This document shows, one piece after another, positions 5,534-13,586 of a stretch of DNA of 15,051 bases. The DNA is from an uncultured Lachnospiraceae bacterium (GTDB lineage Bacteria > Bacillota > Clostridia > Lachnospirales > Lachnospiraceae): assembly GCA_947631755.1 (NCBI GenBank), contig CANRMO010000039.1:1-15051 (forward strand). The letters run 5' to 3'. Every line of letters begins with the position of its first letter. Position 1 is the stretch's first letter. A model generated the notes under the pieces. That model was given only the letters and a program-made list of their open reading frames with translations, was not told the origin of the DNA and did not search any database. A program made the position numbers and the translations under genes.

Positions 5534-7639
5534 ATGAAAAGAAAGTTTATGCAACTGGTTTCTGTGGCACTCGCCGCCGCGCTCACTGTCTCTTCGCTGA
5601 TGGCGCCCGGCAGCACAACAGTGTCAGAGGCCGCTACACCGAGCCGTGTTTCCGTACACGACCCATCCATTGCCGTATCCAAAGAGGGCACTTATTATGT
5701 ATTTGGTTCCCACTTAGCCGCGGCCAAATCCACGGATCTGATCAACTGGCAGGCGATTTCAAGAGATTTAAACCCTGCTGCCGCAAAAAACACGGTGATC
5801 TACGGCGACCTCTCCGCCAATCTGCACAATGCTTTTGTGTGGGCGGGAGAAAATGACGTGGATTCAAGAGGCTCTTTCAGTGTATGGGCCCCGGATGTGT
5901 TCTGGAACAAAGATTATGTGAATGCTGACGGTTCAAAGGGCGCTTATATGATCTATTTCTGTACGACTTCGACTGCCGTCCGCTCAGTCATTGCCTTTGC
6001 CACTTCACAGAATATCGAGGGACCCTATACTTTCGGGAAAACACTGGTCTACTCCGGTTTTACAAAAAAGAGCGCAAAAGACGCCGGGAGCAGTATTGAC
6101 AAAGTATACACCAACACAAATATTGATGAACTGATCAACAACGGCACGCTCAAGGACGGCCTGAATGATTCCTGGTTCAACGGTGACACCGGCTACAATA
6201 ATTCCTATGCCCCAAATGCCATCGACCCCACTGTTTTTGAGGACAAAAATGGTAAGTTATGGATGACTTACGGTTCCTGGTCCGGCGGCATCTTTATCCT
6301 TGAGATCGATCCCGCCACAGGCGATGTAAAATATCCCGGGAAAAATGGAAAGACGGCAGACGGCCTTGTCGTGGATGAATATTTTGGGACACGGATTGCC
6401 GGCGGCTACGCCCAGTCCGGCGAGGGGCCCTACATTTTATATGACAAAGAGAGCGATTACTATTACCTGTATGTCTCCTATGAGTGGCTGGCGGCCAACG
6501 GCGGCTACAATATGCGCCTGTTCCGCTCGAAAAACCCGGACGGCCCTTACACGGACGCCGCCGGAAAAAATGCGGCACTTCCGTCGCGGACAACAAACCA
6601 CAACGAGATCGGCATCAAAGTGATGGGAAATTATACGATGCCATCCAAAGGGACAGAAAAAACTTATATGGCCCCAGGCCACAACTCGGCACTGATAGAT
6701 GATAAGGATGGCCAGCGCTATCTGATCTACCACACACGTTTCGGCCTCACCAACCCACTTCACGAAGTGCGCGTACACCAACAGTTTATGAACGCCAAAG
6801 GGTGGCCGGTCACTGCCGTATATGAATACAAGGGCGACAAGATTTCCGCCACCGGCTATAAAAGAGATGCTGTTGTGGGCGATTATAATTTCATTAACCA
6901 CGGAACCAGTTCCGACGGCTCCAGCTGCCGCCAGGCGCAGACGATCACTTTAAATGCTAACGGAAAAAACACCGGTGCCGCCACTGGTACATGGAGCATG
7001 AAAGACGGCACATATTATATGAGCGCTACGATTGGCGATGTAACTTATGACGGCGTATTTTTCCAGCAGCAAGATGAGGCTTCCAGCGTAAACCGCGTTA
7101 TGACATTCACCGCCATCGGCACAAACAATGAGACGATCTGGGGCTCCCAGAAAGCGATGTCCCTGTCTGCCTCAAAATCAACTATTTACGTGGGCGGCAA
7201 CAAGGACAATACCTCTCAGCTCACAGTCAACGGCCTCGCCGGCAGGAGCGCAACTGTCACTTATAAATCATCCAGAAAATCAGTTGCCTCTGTCAGCTCC
7301 AAAGGCAAGATCAAGGCAAAGAAAAAGGGAAGCACGACGATTACTGTAACCGTAAAATACGGTTTCACTTCAAAGACATTCACAAAGAAGATCACAGTGA
7401 AAAAGGCATCCCTGAAATTGTCAAAGAAAAAGAAATCTTTAAAACGCAAAAAATCTTTTAAATATAAGGTGAGTGCAAAGGGGATCAAGACCTCGTCTGT
7501 GCGCTGGAAATCCTCCAACAAACGGGTTCTGACAATCAATAAAAAGACGGGCAAGGCGAAAGCGAAAGCGGCCGGAACCGCGACAATCACCGCTTCTTAT
7601 AAAAAGATTAAGGTGAAAATTAAAGTAAAAGTAAAATAG
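5534..7639 (+). CDS. Secreted GH43 endo-alpha-1,5-L-arabinanase with two Ig-like (Big_2) domains
   Basis: A 701-residue secreted enzyme, with signal cleavage expected after SEA (residue 33). The GH43 propeller spans about 36-430. The triad is Asp43 (VHDPS), Asp231 (NAIDPT) and Glu297 (SGEGP), and His383 (APGHNS) is the residue that coordinates calcium in known endo-arabinanases. Residues about 445-540 match the extra C-terminal beta-barrel found in the longer arabinanases of the Bacillus Abn2/Arb43B type. Two Big_2-type Ig domains follow (about 541-622 and 625-701). Both are very basic: I count 31 Lys in the last 101 residues, which suggests binding to the anionic cell wall or to pectin. It would make internal cuts in debranched arabinan outside the cell. 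The AGGAGG nine bases before ATG is strong. The partial gene at 1-412 is a paralogue. It has its own promoter and terminator. Confidence 0.9.
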   Translation: MKRKFMQLVSVALAAALTVSSLMAPGSTTVSEAATPSRVSVHDPSIAVSKEGTYYVFGSHLAAAKSTDLINWQAISRDLNPAAAKNTVIYGDLSANLHNAFVWAGENDVDSRGSFSVWAPDVFWNKDYVNADGSKGAYMIYFCTTSTAVRSVIAFATSQNIEGPYTFGKTLVYSGFTKKSAKDAGSSIDKVYTNTNIDELINNGTLKDGLNDSWFNGDTGYNNSYAPNAIDPTVFEDKNGKLWMTYGSWSGGIFILEIDPATGDVKYPGKNGKTADGLVVDEYFGTRIAGGYAQSGEGPYILYDKESDYYYLYVSYEWLAANGGYNMRLFRSKNPDGPYTDAAGKNAALPSRTTNHNEIGIKVMGNYTMPSKGTEKTYMAPGHNSALIDDKDGQRYLIYHTRFGLTNPLHEVRVHQQFMNAKGWPVTAVYEYKGDKISATGYKRDAVVGDYNFINHGTSSDGSSCRQAQTITLNANGKNTGAATGTWSMKDGTYYMSATIGDVTYDGVFFQQQDEASSVNRVMTFTAIGTNNETIWGSQKAMSLSASKSTIYVGGNKDNTSQLTVNGLAGRSATVTYKSSRKSVASVSSKGKIKAKKKGSTTITVTVKYGFTSKTFTKKITVKKASLKLSKKKKSLKRKKSFKYKVSAKGIKTSSVRWKSSNKRVLTINKKTGKAKAKAAGTATITASYKKIKVKIKVKVK

Positions 7640-7652
7640 GCAGCGTATCCGC

Positions 7653-7680
7653 AAAAAAACTTTCTTGTTAAAACAAGAAA
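7653..7680 (-). terminator. Intrinsic terminator of araA
   Basis: Read on the minus strand: TTTCTTGT / ACAAGAAA stem with a TTTA loop, then G and seven T (7659-7653). It is the second hairpin after the araA stop; the stronger hairpin at 7682-7707 lies between them. Confidence 0.55.
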
Positions 7681-7681
7681 C

Positions 7682-7716
7682 GGCGCAGAGAACAATTTCT
7701 CTGCGCCACTTTTTTT
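7682..7716 (+). terminator. Intrinsic terminator of the endo-arabinanase gene
   Basis: Perfect 11-bp stem GGCGCAGAGAA (7682-7692) with its complement (7697-7707), loop CAAT, then AC and seven T. It is 42 bases after the stop and lies between two converging genes. Confidence 0.85.
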
Positions 7717-7723
7717 GAAAGAA

Positions 7724-9220
7724 TTAGCGATAGAATACGTCACCGAGCATCAAGTCGCGCTTGAAGTCACGGATCTTTGTATCTTTGTCAATGTAAACGG
7801 CCTCAATGCCCATGGCGGCTGCCCAGTCGCCCATCTGCTCTGCTGTGAGGTCATACGAAAATGCCGTGTGGTGCGCGCCGCCGGCAAGGATCCATGCCTC
7901 TGCACCTGTGTACAGATCCGGCTGCGGCAGCCAGAAGTTTGTCGCCGTCGGAAGTTTCGGCATCGGCTTTTCTGTCTTTTTGCAGTCAACGGTATTGATG
8001 ATCAGACGGAATCTGTTGCCGAGATCAATAAGCGATGTGGCAATACCGGTGCCCTCCTTGGAAGTGAATACCAGTCTGGCCGGATCCTCTCTGTCTCCCA
8101 TGGAGAGTGGCTGGCATTTGATACTGATGGGGCCGTCCGAGATTGACGGACAGATCTCCAGCATGTGTGCCTCCAGAATCCCTTCTTTTCCTTTTACCAG
8201 ATTATAAGTGTAATCTTCCAGCATGGACGTTCCTTTTGCGTCTTTCATTCCCGCTGTCATCACTTTCATCAGGCGGACCATAGCTGCCACTTTCCAGTCG
8301 CCCTCTGCGCCAAAACCATATCCTTTTTCCATCAGCCGCTGGATTGCGAGCCCGGGAAGCTGCTTCAGCGCGCCCAGATCACCAAAATGGGTAACAATCG
8401 CCTGGTAATTTTTCTCTACCAGAAACCGCTCAAACCCAATCTCAATCTGAGCCTGGACAGCTACGTGCTTTTTGAATTCTTCTGGATCTCTTCCCTCCAG
8501 TAAGATTTCATATTTGTCATAATATTCATCCACCAGCGCGTTTGTATCCGCCTCGGAGACAGCCGCAACCGATTCTGCGATCTCATTCACCGGGTAAGCA
8601 TCTACTTCCCAGCCAAATTTAATCTGGGCCTCGACCTTATCCCCCTCTGTAACCGCTACGTTCCTCATATTGTCCGCCACACGCATAACACGGATGTGGC
8701 TGCTCTCTACAATACCAACCGCCGTGCGCTGCCAGGAACCGATCTTCTCCTGGACAACAGGATCTGTCCAGTGGCCGACCACGATCTTTCTCTCAATACC
8801 CATGCGGGATACAATATGTCCCCACTCTCTGTCGCCATGCGCCGCCTGGTTCTCATTCATGAAATCCATGTCTATCGTATCGTACGGAAGCTCTTCATTG
8901 TACTGGGTATGTAAATGAAGCAGCGGTTTCCTCAGCTCTTTCAATCCGAGAATCCAGGATTTCGCAGGAGAAAATGTGTGGCACCACACGATCACACCGG
9001 CGCACTCATCGTCATTATTCGCCTCATTAAAAGTCTTACGAATCAGCTCGTTTGTCAAAAGAGTCGGTTTCCAGATGATCTCATATGGAAGCAGGCCTGT
9101 CTCGTTTAACTTGGCAACCATCTCTTTTGTGTGGGCAGCTACATTCGCTAATACTTCATCACCATACAAATCCTGTGAACCGGCACAGAACCAGAATTTG
9201 TAATTCTTTGATAATAACAT
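7724..9220 (-). CDS. araA: L-arabinose isomerase
   Basis: A 498-residue cytoplasmic enzyme that converts L-arabinose to L-ribulose. The start is ATG 9220-9218, not the longer frame up to 9316: AGGAGG lies five bases upstream, the length fits the family, and the extra 32 codons cross the promoter. The N terminus has FWFCAGSQDLYG (9-20). Metal and catalytic residues are visible: Glu306 in GAEGDWK, Glu335 in LEDYTYN, His352 in EAHMLEICP, and His450 in LAGGAHHTAF. All blocks are intact. It stands alone: no araB, araD or araR is in the window, so the rest of the pathway must be elsewhere. The promoter and palindromic operator at 9279-9316 suggest control by an arabinose-responsive repressor. It converges with the endo-arabinanase gene. 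Confidence 0.97.
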   Translation of the reverse strand: MLLSKNYKFWFCAGSQDLYGDEVLANVAAHTKEMVAKLNETGLLPYEIIWKPTLLTNELIRKTFNEANNDDECAGVIVWCHTFSPAKSWILGLKELRKPLLHLHTQYNEELPYDTIDMDFMNENQAAHGDREWGHIVSRMGIERKIVVGHWTDPVVQEKIGSWQRTAVGIVESSHIRVMRVADNMRNVAVTEGDKVEAQIKFGWEVDAYPVNEIAESVAAVSEADTNALVDEYYDKYEILLEGRDPEEFKKHVAVQAQIEIGFERFLVEKNYQAIVTHFGDLGALKQLPGLAIQRLMEKGYGFGAEGDWKVAAMVRLMKVMTAGMKDAKGTSMLEDYTYNLVKGKEGILEAHMLEICPSISDGPISIKCQPLSMGDREDPARLVFTSKEGTGIATSLIDLGNRFRLIINTVDCKKTEKPMPKLPTATNFWLPQPDLYTGAEAWILAGGAHHTAFSYDLTAEQMGDWAAAMGIEAVYIDKDTKIRDFKRDLMLGDVFYR

Positions 9221-9239
9221 ATCGTCCTCCTTTTTCCTG

Positions 9240-9262
9240 CAGGGGAGAGCCTTGCCCCCCTG
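9240..9262 (-). other. Hairpin in the araA leader
   Basis: In the minus-strand leader, CAGGGG and CCCCTG (9262-9257 and 9245-9240) can pair around an 11-base loop, just upstream of the AGGAGG. No T-run follows, so it is not a terminator. It could stabilise the mRNA or affect ribosome access. No riboswitch fold is recognisable. Confidence 0.35.
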
Positions 9263-9278
9263 GATATTAAATTCTATA

Positions 9279-9295
9279 TTGTATATATTATACAA
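9279..9295. promoter_or_regulatory. Palindromic operator candidate at the araA promoter
   Basis: On the minus strand, TTGTATA-ATA-TATACAA is a perfect inverted repeat of 7-bp arms around three bases. It covers the -10 and the expected start. Its outer bases (TTGTA...TACAA) match those of Bacillus AraR operators (ATTTGTAC/GTACAAAT), so an AraR/GntR-type repressor is the best guess. Confidence 0.55.
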
Positions 9296-9316
9296 CCTGT
9301 ATGGGGGAATTGGCAA
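9287..9316 (-). promoter_or_regulatory. Predicted araA promoter
   Basis: Minus strand TTGCCA (9316-9311), 18-base spacer, perfect TATAAT (9292-9287). The expected start near 9280 gives a leader of about 60 bases. Confidence 0.65.
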
Positions 9317-9348
9317 GGAAAATCACAACATGTTTTAAAGTTTTATGA

Positions 9349-9954
9349 TCACTCCTCCAGATACTGCCTTACGATCCGGCCAAAGCGCATTTTGTCCGCA
9401 TAGGCCAGGAGATGGTCCGGCCTCGTCCGTTTCCGTTTCTTATAATTTTCCACAATCAGCTCCACCTTTTCCCGGCCGATCTCTTTCTCCAGCCGGATAC
9501 AGTCGCACACACTGCGGTCCACTTTATAGACGCGGATAATACCGCTCTTTGTCTTAACTTCCTGCACATCGTCCCAGAACGACTGAACAGAAAAATAATG
9601 GCGGGAAACCGGGAATTTCAATTTCATCCCCCCGCGGTCGGTGCGGGCCGTAGCTATATACAGCTCCTCCGGCTCTTCTTCCAGAAGGCCGTGATAATGA
9701 CAGGCGCTCAACGCGCATATGATCGCCTTGGGATTCGTCATGCATGCCTCAATCAGCTTGTAATTTTTCGGTTTCTTTTTTCCCGACATAAGATTCCAGT
9801 AGTTGCCGTGGGAAACTCTCTCGATCTTCCCCTCCTGCAGCAGCGTGCGGATCTGGACCGTTGTTATCTTGTTGTCCAGCATCTTTCTGGCCGGGAGATA
9901 GCCACCCGCCTCTTCAAACATCGCATTCACTTTTTCATAAGTTCTCATTAACAC
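9349..9954 (-). CDS. AbiEi-like winged-helix protein (type IV antitoxin family) without visible toxin
   Basis: A 201-residue cytoplasmic protein. Residues about 10-55 form the AbiEi_4-type winged helix (GGYLPARKML ... GKIERVSHGNYWN). The body has the family blocks AIICALSACHYHGLLEEEPEELYIA in the region 77-101 and VDRSVCDCIRLEKEIGREKVE (about 145-165). The GTG start at 9954 is preferred because AGGAGG is eight bases upstream; the ATG at 9948 is the alternative. That AGGAGG directly follows the TAA of the transglutaminase gene, so translation is probably coupled. In AbiE systems, AbiEi represses its own operon and neutralises the nucleotidyltransferase AbiEii. No AbiEii gene follows, because araA's promoter region comes next. 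It may instead be a stand-alone regulator, perhaps of this envelope operon. No clear terminator is seen after it. Confidence 0.7.
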   Translation of the reverse strand: MLMRTYEKVNAMFEEAGGYLPARKMLDNKITTVQIRTLLQEGKIERVSHGNYWNLMSGKKKPKNYKLIEACMTNPKAIICALSACHYHGLLEEEPEELYIATARTDRGGMKLKFPVSRHYFSVQSFWDDVQEVKTKSGIIRVYKVDRSVCDCIRLEKEIGREKVELIVENYKKRKRTRPDHLLAYADKMRFGRIVRQYLEE

Positions 9955-9967
9955 AAGTTTACCCTCC

Positions 9968-12457
9968 TTAAAGTGCCGTTATAAACATATAATAAAGTTT
10001 CCTGAAAATTTTTGCATCCGCATAGGCTTTTGCGCGGATTTTCTCATAAATCAGAAGAAATTCCTCCATCTGTTCTTCTGTAATATCATCCGGCCCAAAA
10101 CGGGCATGATAAACCAATTCAACATAGGTGCGGATTTCCGCCTCCGGCATCCTCATCGCCGCAGAGAGCTGTTCGGCGTAATCGGCCATAGCCTGGCCGC
10201 GGTAGAGCGCGCCGCGATGGATATAAACTGGCATTAGGTGGAAATACACCCTGCGGATCCTCCTGCGGGTGCGGATATCCCTCAGGCTCCTCTCAAACAT
10301 CATCCGCCGGATGCGTCTCTGTATCTCAAAAGCCGCCGCAATAAGGATCAGAATAATCAGTATTTCCAGCCCGATCATCAGCGCTTTCTTCCGTTTCGAT
10401 ATGGGGAGACGGCCTCCACCCTCCCTGCCCTCTTCCGGGGAGGCACTGTTCTTTTCTATATCGTCAAACGTCATATCCTCTTCCGGTTTCTGTGTCACAG
10501 AAGGCGTCGGTGTCGCCTTCTCCGGTCTTTCTTCCGTCTTATCGGACTTATCCGACTTATCTGACTTATCGTCCGGCTCATCTGTGTCCTTTTTCTCTGT
10601 GCTGTCCTCCTTCACCCATACATCGTCATCGCCGACCCCCGGCGTCACTTCCACTACGACAAATCCATATCTATTGTCAAAGACCTCGATCCAGGCATGG
10701 GCATCCCGGTCCGGCACTTCCAGCTCTTTCCCTTCCTCCCCGGCAGCAATCAGCTCCTCCCTCGTAACATACATACCCTCTACATAGCGGGTCGGGATTC
10801 CCACACTCCGAAGAAGCATCGCCGCAGTTGTGGCATAATAACTGCAGTAGCCTTTCTTTCCCTCCTTGAGAAAATATTCCACTGTATCTTTCCCCGCCGG
10901 GGTCTTCCCCGGGGAAAGGGAATACTCTGTATCCCTGGAAATATACAACTTCGTCTGGGACAGAATCTCCCCCATGTCAACCGCGCCTTTCTGATATTTA
11001 TCATAGAGCCCGCCATTTTCATTGAGGTAAGCTTTAAAATCATCGCACACAGAATTCAGTGATTTGGGCACATCCAGATAGTATTTTCTCACAAATGACG
11101 CCATCTGTTTGCGCTCCGGCTCCGTCTCAGCCCAGAACGTAGAAGGAGCTATTTCATAATTCTGCTCCAGAATCCCCTTTCGCAAAACATATGGGTAAAC
11201 CGTATAGTACGACACTGTGTAATCAATCCCCAGCGTATCAATTGTCGTTCGTCCGTTATTCTCCGATCTGAATGCGGAAGCCGGCAGATACGGGACGACA
11301 TAATTGCCATAGCCGAACCCGACATTCCGAATGCGCAGTGTCCCCATATTCCACAGCTCCGCCAGATTGCTCTTCTGTCTGCTCCCCAGCTCACTCCTCA
11401 TTTTAACATGCCAGTTGTCCGGCGAAATACCCAGCTTCTCCAGCACCGCCAGGTCAGACTGGTACGCCTCATTTGTGTGGAGGGATCTCCACTTATTCTT
11501 CGCATATTTATCCCCCACGTATCCCTTCAGATAGAGTCCGTGGTTCCAGTTTATGCCCCCGGATATTTTCAGCACAGTGTCCCCGGAATACGTAATGTTC
11601 GCCTTTTTTCCGATCTTTCCGTAATCCATAGTATCTTCATTAAAATAATTCTTCACCCAGCTGAACACTTCGTCGCTGCTCCATGTCGTGAGAGCTATGA
11701 CCGAATTTTTTACCTGTGTGATCCGGCCCGTGTACTTTTCATACCGTTTGGGCGGCATAAAAATCCAGACAGCCCCACCGGCGACCAGGCCGACGATCAC
11801 CAGTATGATCGACAATTTCTGCCTCATATGGCGGTCGGTGGTGTCGGTCCGGAAATGTCTCGTTCCCACGATAGAAATCGTCACGACCAGATAGGTGAAC
11901 ATATTCGAGAAATAGCCCAGCCGCCCCACCAGAAGCGGGAGCAGCACAAACGGAACTGTCAGGACCACATAGATCATAGAGTGGCGCCTGCGGTAGAAGA
12001 ATGCACTGATCAGAGAAGTGACATATACTCCCAGCAGGATCAGTACAAATGTCGTGCAGAACATCACACTGGCTTCCTCTTTGTCGGTGTAGGAGAGCAG
12101 GCTTAATTTGCTGTCCGTGTAATTCATAAACCCCTTCAGGAAACCATTAATGATGGCTACGCTTCCCTTTTTCACAGCGGACAAAAAGCGCATCATGACA
12201 ATAAAGACAAACAGCGTAATCCCCAGGATCCCGTATAATTTCCCCCTGTGAAATGTCTCCAGCACGATAAAAAAGAAATAAAATAATATGGCAGACAGAA
12301 ACATGACAAGCGCACAGATCCCCCTGTGAAATGAAAGTTCCAGGCTGGTGGCTGTGCACATAACAGCAGAAAATACGCCGAGAAAAAGTATGGCGATCTG
12401 GCTGAACTCCAATATTAAATTGACTAATTTACTGTTCCCCGTCCTCAACTTTTTCAC
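9968..12457 (-). CDS. Membrane transglutaminase-like protein (TgpA type)
   Basis: An 829-residue protein with several N-terminal membrane helices (about 13-36, 47-67, 74-93, 131-154, 160-180, 185-198, 214-234), then a large outer part with a transglutaminase-core domain (about 500-615). Cys538 (KGYCSYYA) and His587 (DRDAHAWIEVF) are the expected catalytic pair; the third position is Glu603 in VVEVTPG where many relatives have Asp. A disordered acidic linker with DKS repeats (629-640) leads to a last helix (about 693-711) and a basic cytoplasmic tail. It forms the conserved moxR-DUF58-transglutaminase set, whose role is envelope related but poorly defined. The start is uncertain: GTG 12457 overlaps the DUF58 gene by 29 bases and has only a weak GGA upstream, whereas a TTG at 12448 sits five bases after GAGGTGA. 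Confidence 0.85.
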   Translation of the reverse strand: MKKLRTGNSKLVNLILEFSQIAILFLGVFSAVMCTATSLELSFHRGICALVMFLSAILFYFFFIVLETFHRGKLYGILGITLFVFIVMMRFLSAVKKGSVAIINGFLKGFMNYTDSKLSLLSYTDKEEASVMFCTTFVLILLGVYVTSLISAFFYRRRHSMIYVVLTVPFVLLPLLVGRLGYFSNMFTYLVVTISIVGTRHFRTDTTDRHMRQKLSIILVIVGLVAGGAVWIFMPPKRYEKYTGRITQVKNSVIALTTWSSDEVFSWVKNYFNEDTMDYGKIGKKANITYSGDTVLKISGGINWNHGLYLKGYVGDKYAKNKWRSLHTNEAYQSDLAVLEKLGISPDNWHVKMRSELGSRQKSNLAELWNMGTLRIRNVGFGYGNYVVPYLPASAFRSENNGRTTIDTLGIDYTVSYYTVYPYVLRKGILEQNYEIAPSTFWAETEPERKQMASFVRKYYLDVPKSLNSVCDDFKAYLNENGGLYDKYQKGAVDMGEILSQTKLYISRDTEYSLSPGKTPAGKDTVEYFLKEGKKGYCSYYATTAAMLLRSVGIPTRYVEGMYVTREELIAAGEEGKELEVPDRDAHAWIEVFDNRYGFVVVEVTPGVGDDDVWVKEDSTEKKDTDEPDDKSDKSDKSDKTEERPEKATPTPSVTQKPEEDMTFDDIEKNSASPEEGREGGGRLPISKRKKALMIGLEILIILILIAAAFEIQRRIRRMMFERSLRDIRTRRRIRRVYFHLMPVYIHRGALYRGQAMADYAEQLSAAMRMPEAEIRTYVELVYHARFGPDDITEEQMEEFLLIYEKIRAKAYADAKIFRKLYYMFITAL
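10538..10573. repeat. Four 9-bp tandem units coding for DKS repeats
   Basis: Units CTTATCGGA, CTTATCCGA, CTTATCTGA and a diverged CTTATCGTC follow each other without gaps inside the transglutaminase gene. Each codes for Asp-Lys-Ser on the minus strand. Units of nine bases keep the frame, so copy number can change the linker length without breaking the protein. Confidence 0.7.
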
Positions 12458-13574
12458 CTCGTAAGTCCATCACTTCCAGGCGGTCTCTTGCCAGCCCGCT
12501 GCCAGCGAGATCACCGTGATCCGCTACCGTGAGATAGATGGCAGACTCCAGCGGCCGCCCCTCTTCCCATGCAAGATATGCCATAACCAGTTCCTCGGCA
12601 TCCTCTGTCACAGAACTGCCAAACAGATCCTGAAACATCCAGAGAAGTTCCTCCTCATGTTCCACAATGCGTTCCTGCACAACTTCGTTCTTATTGTCAT
12701 ACCAGATATATTTCTGCGGTATTGCCTGCTCAATCATATACATGGATATCGAGTAGATTCCCTGGACGAGCAGGTTCATATTCCGGTGTTTCTCTTTTTT
12801 GCCGTCCTTTCCCTGTCCGGCTCTCACACACAGGTCAATAAAAATATTGACCTCTTTTGTCAGGGGAAGACTGCCATCCTTTACCATAAGACTGCCAATC
12901 TTGCTGCTGAGTTTCCAGTGAATCCTCTGTATCTTGTCCCCATCCATAAAATCCCGGATCTCGAAAATCTCGGACGGATCATCTCCCTTTTTATACAGGG
13001 AAAACCGGTCGCTGTCTTCGCTCGTCTCATTGTACCACTGATCCCGCTCCAGATACGTCTCTTTCTGCGGCGGCAGGATGAGAATATTCTGGGTCTCAAA
13101 ATTTTTCCCCACCGTCCAGGCAAAAATACTGAGGTAATCATATATGCGCACCTTTTCCACCTTGATGGAGACATTCCCGCAGTTCTCCATGACAACTACG
13201 ATCCTCCGGTCCCTCCTTTTCCCGGAATCCACGGAAAAGGGCACTTTCAGTTTTCCTTTTTCCCCGGAAAATGTATTTTCATAGCGCACTCTGGCAATCC
13301 CCTTTGTGACGGGAAGAAATGCATTTCCATTTTCCACTGACAGCGTGATCACCGCCCTGGCCGGCCGGTCGATCGCATCTTTTTCCGCCACGGGATTTTT
13401 AGAATCCACAGAAACAGAAAAGCGCAGCCTCAGAACAATGAGAAAGGCCAGCATCACTGCCGGCACGATCACCAGAAGCCCCATGACCGCAACTGTGCTG
13501 TACTCCAGGTAGAAGACAGAGATAAGAACTCCCGCCAGGAAAAGGAATGCAAAAAAAAGTGTTCCTATTGTCAT
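12429..13574 (-). CDS. DUF58 membrane protein
   Basis: A 381-residue protein with two N-terminal membrane helices (about 5-23 and 27-49) and a long soluble part. The DUF58 signature is clear at about 204-225: FEIRDFMDGDKIQRIHWKLS, followed by SLMVKD. After it comes a vWA-like core region beginning EVNIFIDL (241-248). The ATG has GGAGG five bases upstream, and only 12 bases separate it from the moxR stop. In the family, DUF58 proteins are always found near moxR-type AAA ATPases and are thought to be partners in assembly or activation of envelope proteins. The exact job is unknown. Its end overlaps the transglutaminase start, so the two are probably coupled in translation. Confidence 0.88.
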   Translation of the reverse strand: MTIGTLFFAFLFLAGVLISVFYLEYSTVAVMGLLVIVPAVMLAFLIVLRLRFSVSVDSKNPVAEKDAIDRPARAVITLSVENGNAFLPVTKGIARVRYENTFSGEKGKLKVPFSVDSGKRRDRRIVVVMENCGNVSIKVEKVRIYDYLSIFAWTVGKNFETQNILILPPQKETYLERDQWYNETSEDSDRFSLYKKGDDPSEIFEIRDFMDGDKIQRIHWKLSSKIGSLMVKDGSLPLTKEVNIFIDLCVRAGQGKDGKKEKHRNMNLLVQGIYSISMYMIEQAIPQKYIWYDNKNEVVQERIVEHEEELLWMFQDLFGSSVTEDAEELVMAYLAWEEGRPLESAIYLTVADHGDLAGSGLARDRLEVMDLRGEKVEDGEQ

Positions 13575-13586
13575 GCCTGCCTCCTT

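Noticed and set aside
9221..9316. N-terminal extension of araA up to 9316
   Set aside because: It would include the -10, the operator and the leader; the start at 9220 has a strong AGGAGG and gives the normal family length.
12516..13340. Plus-strand open frame of 274 codons opposite DUF58
   Set aside because: Antisense shadow of a conserved gene with clear DUF58 signature.
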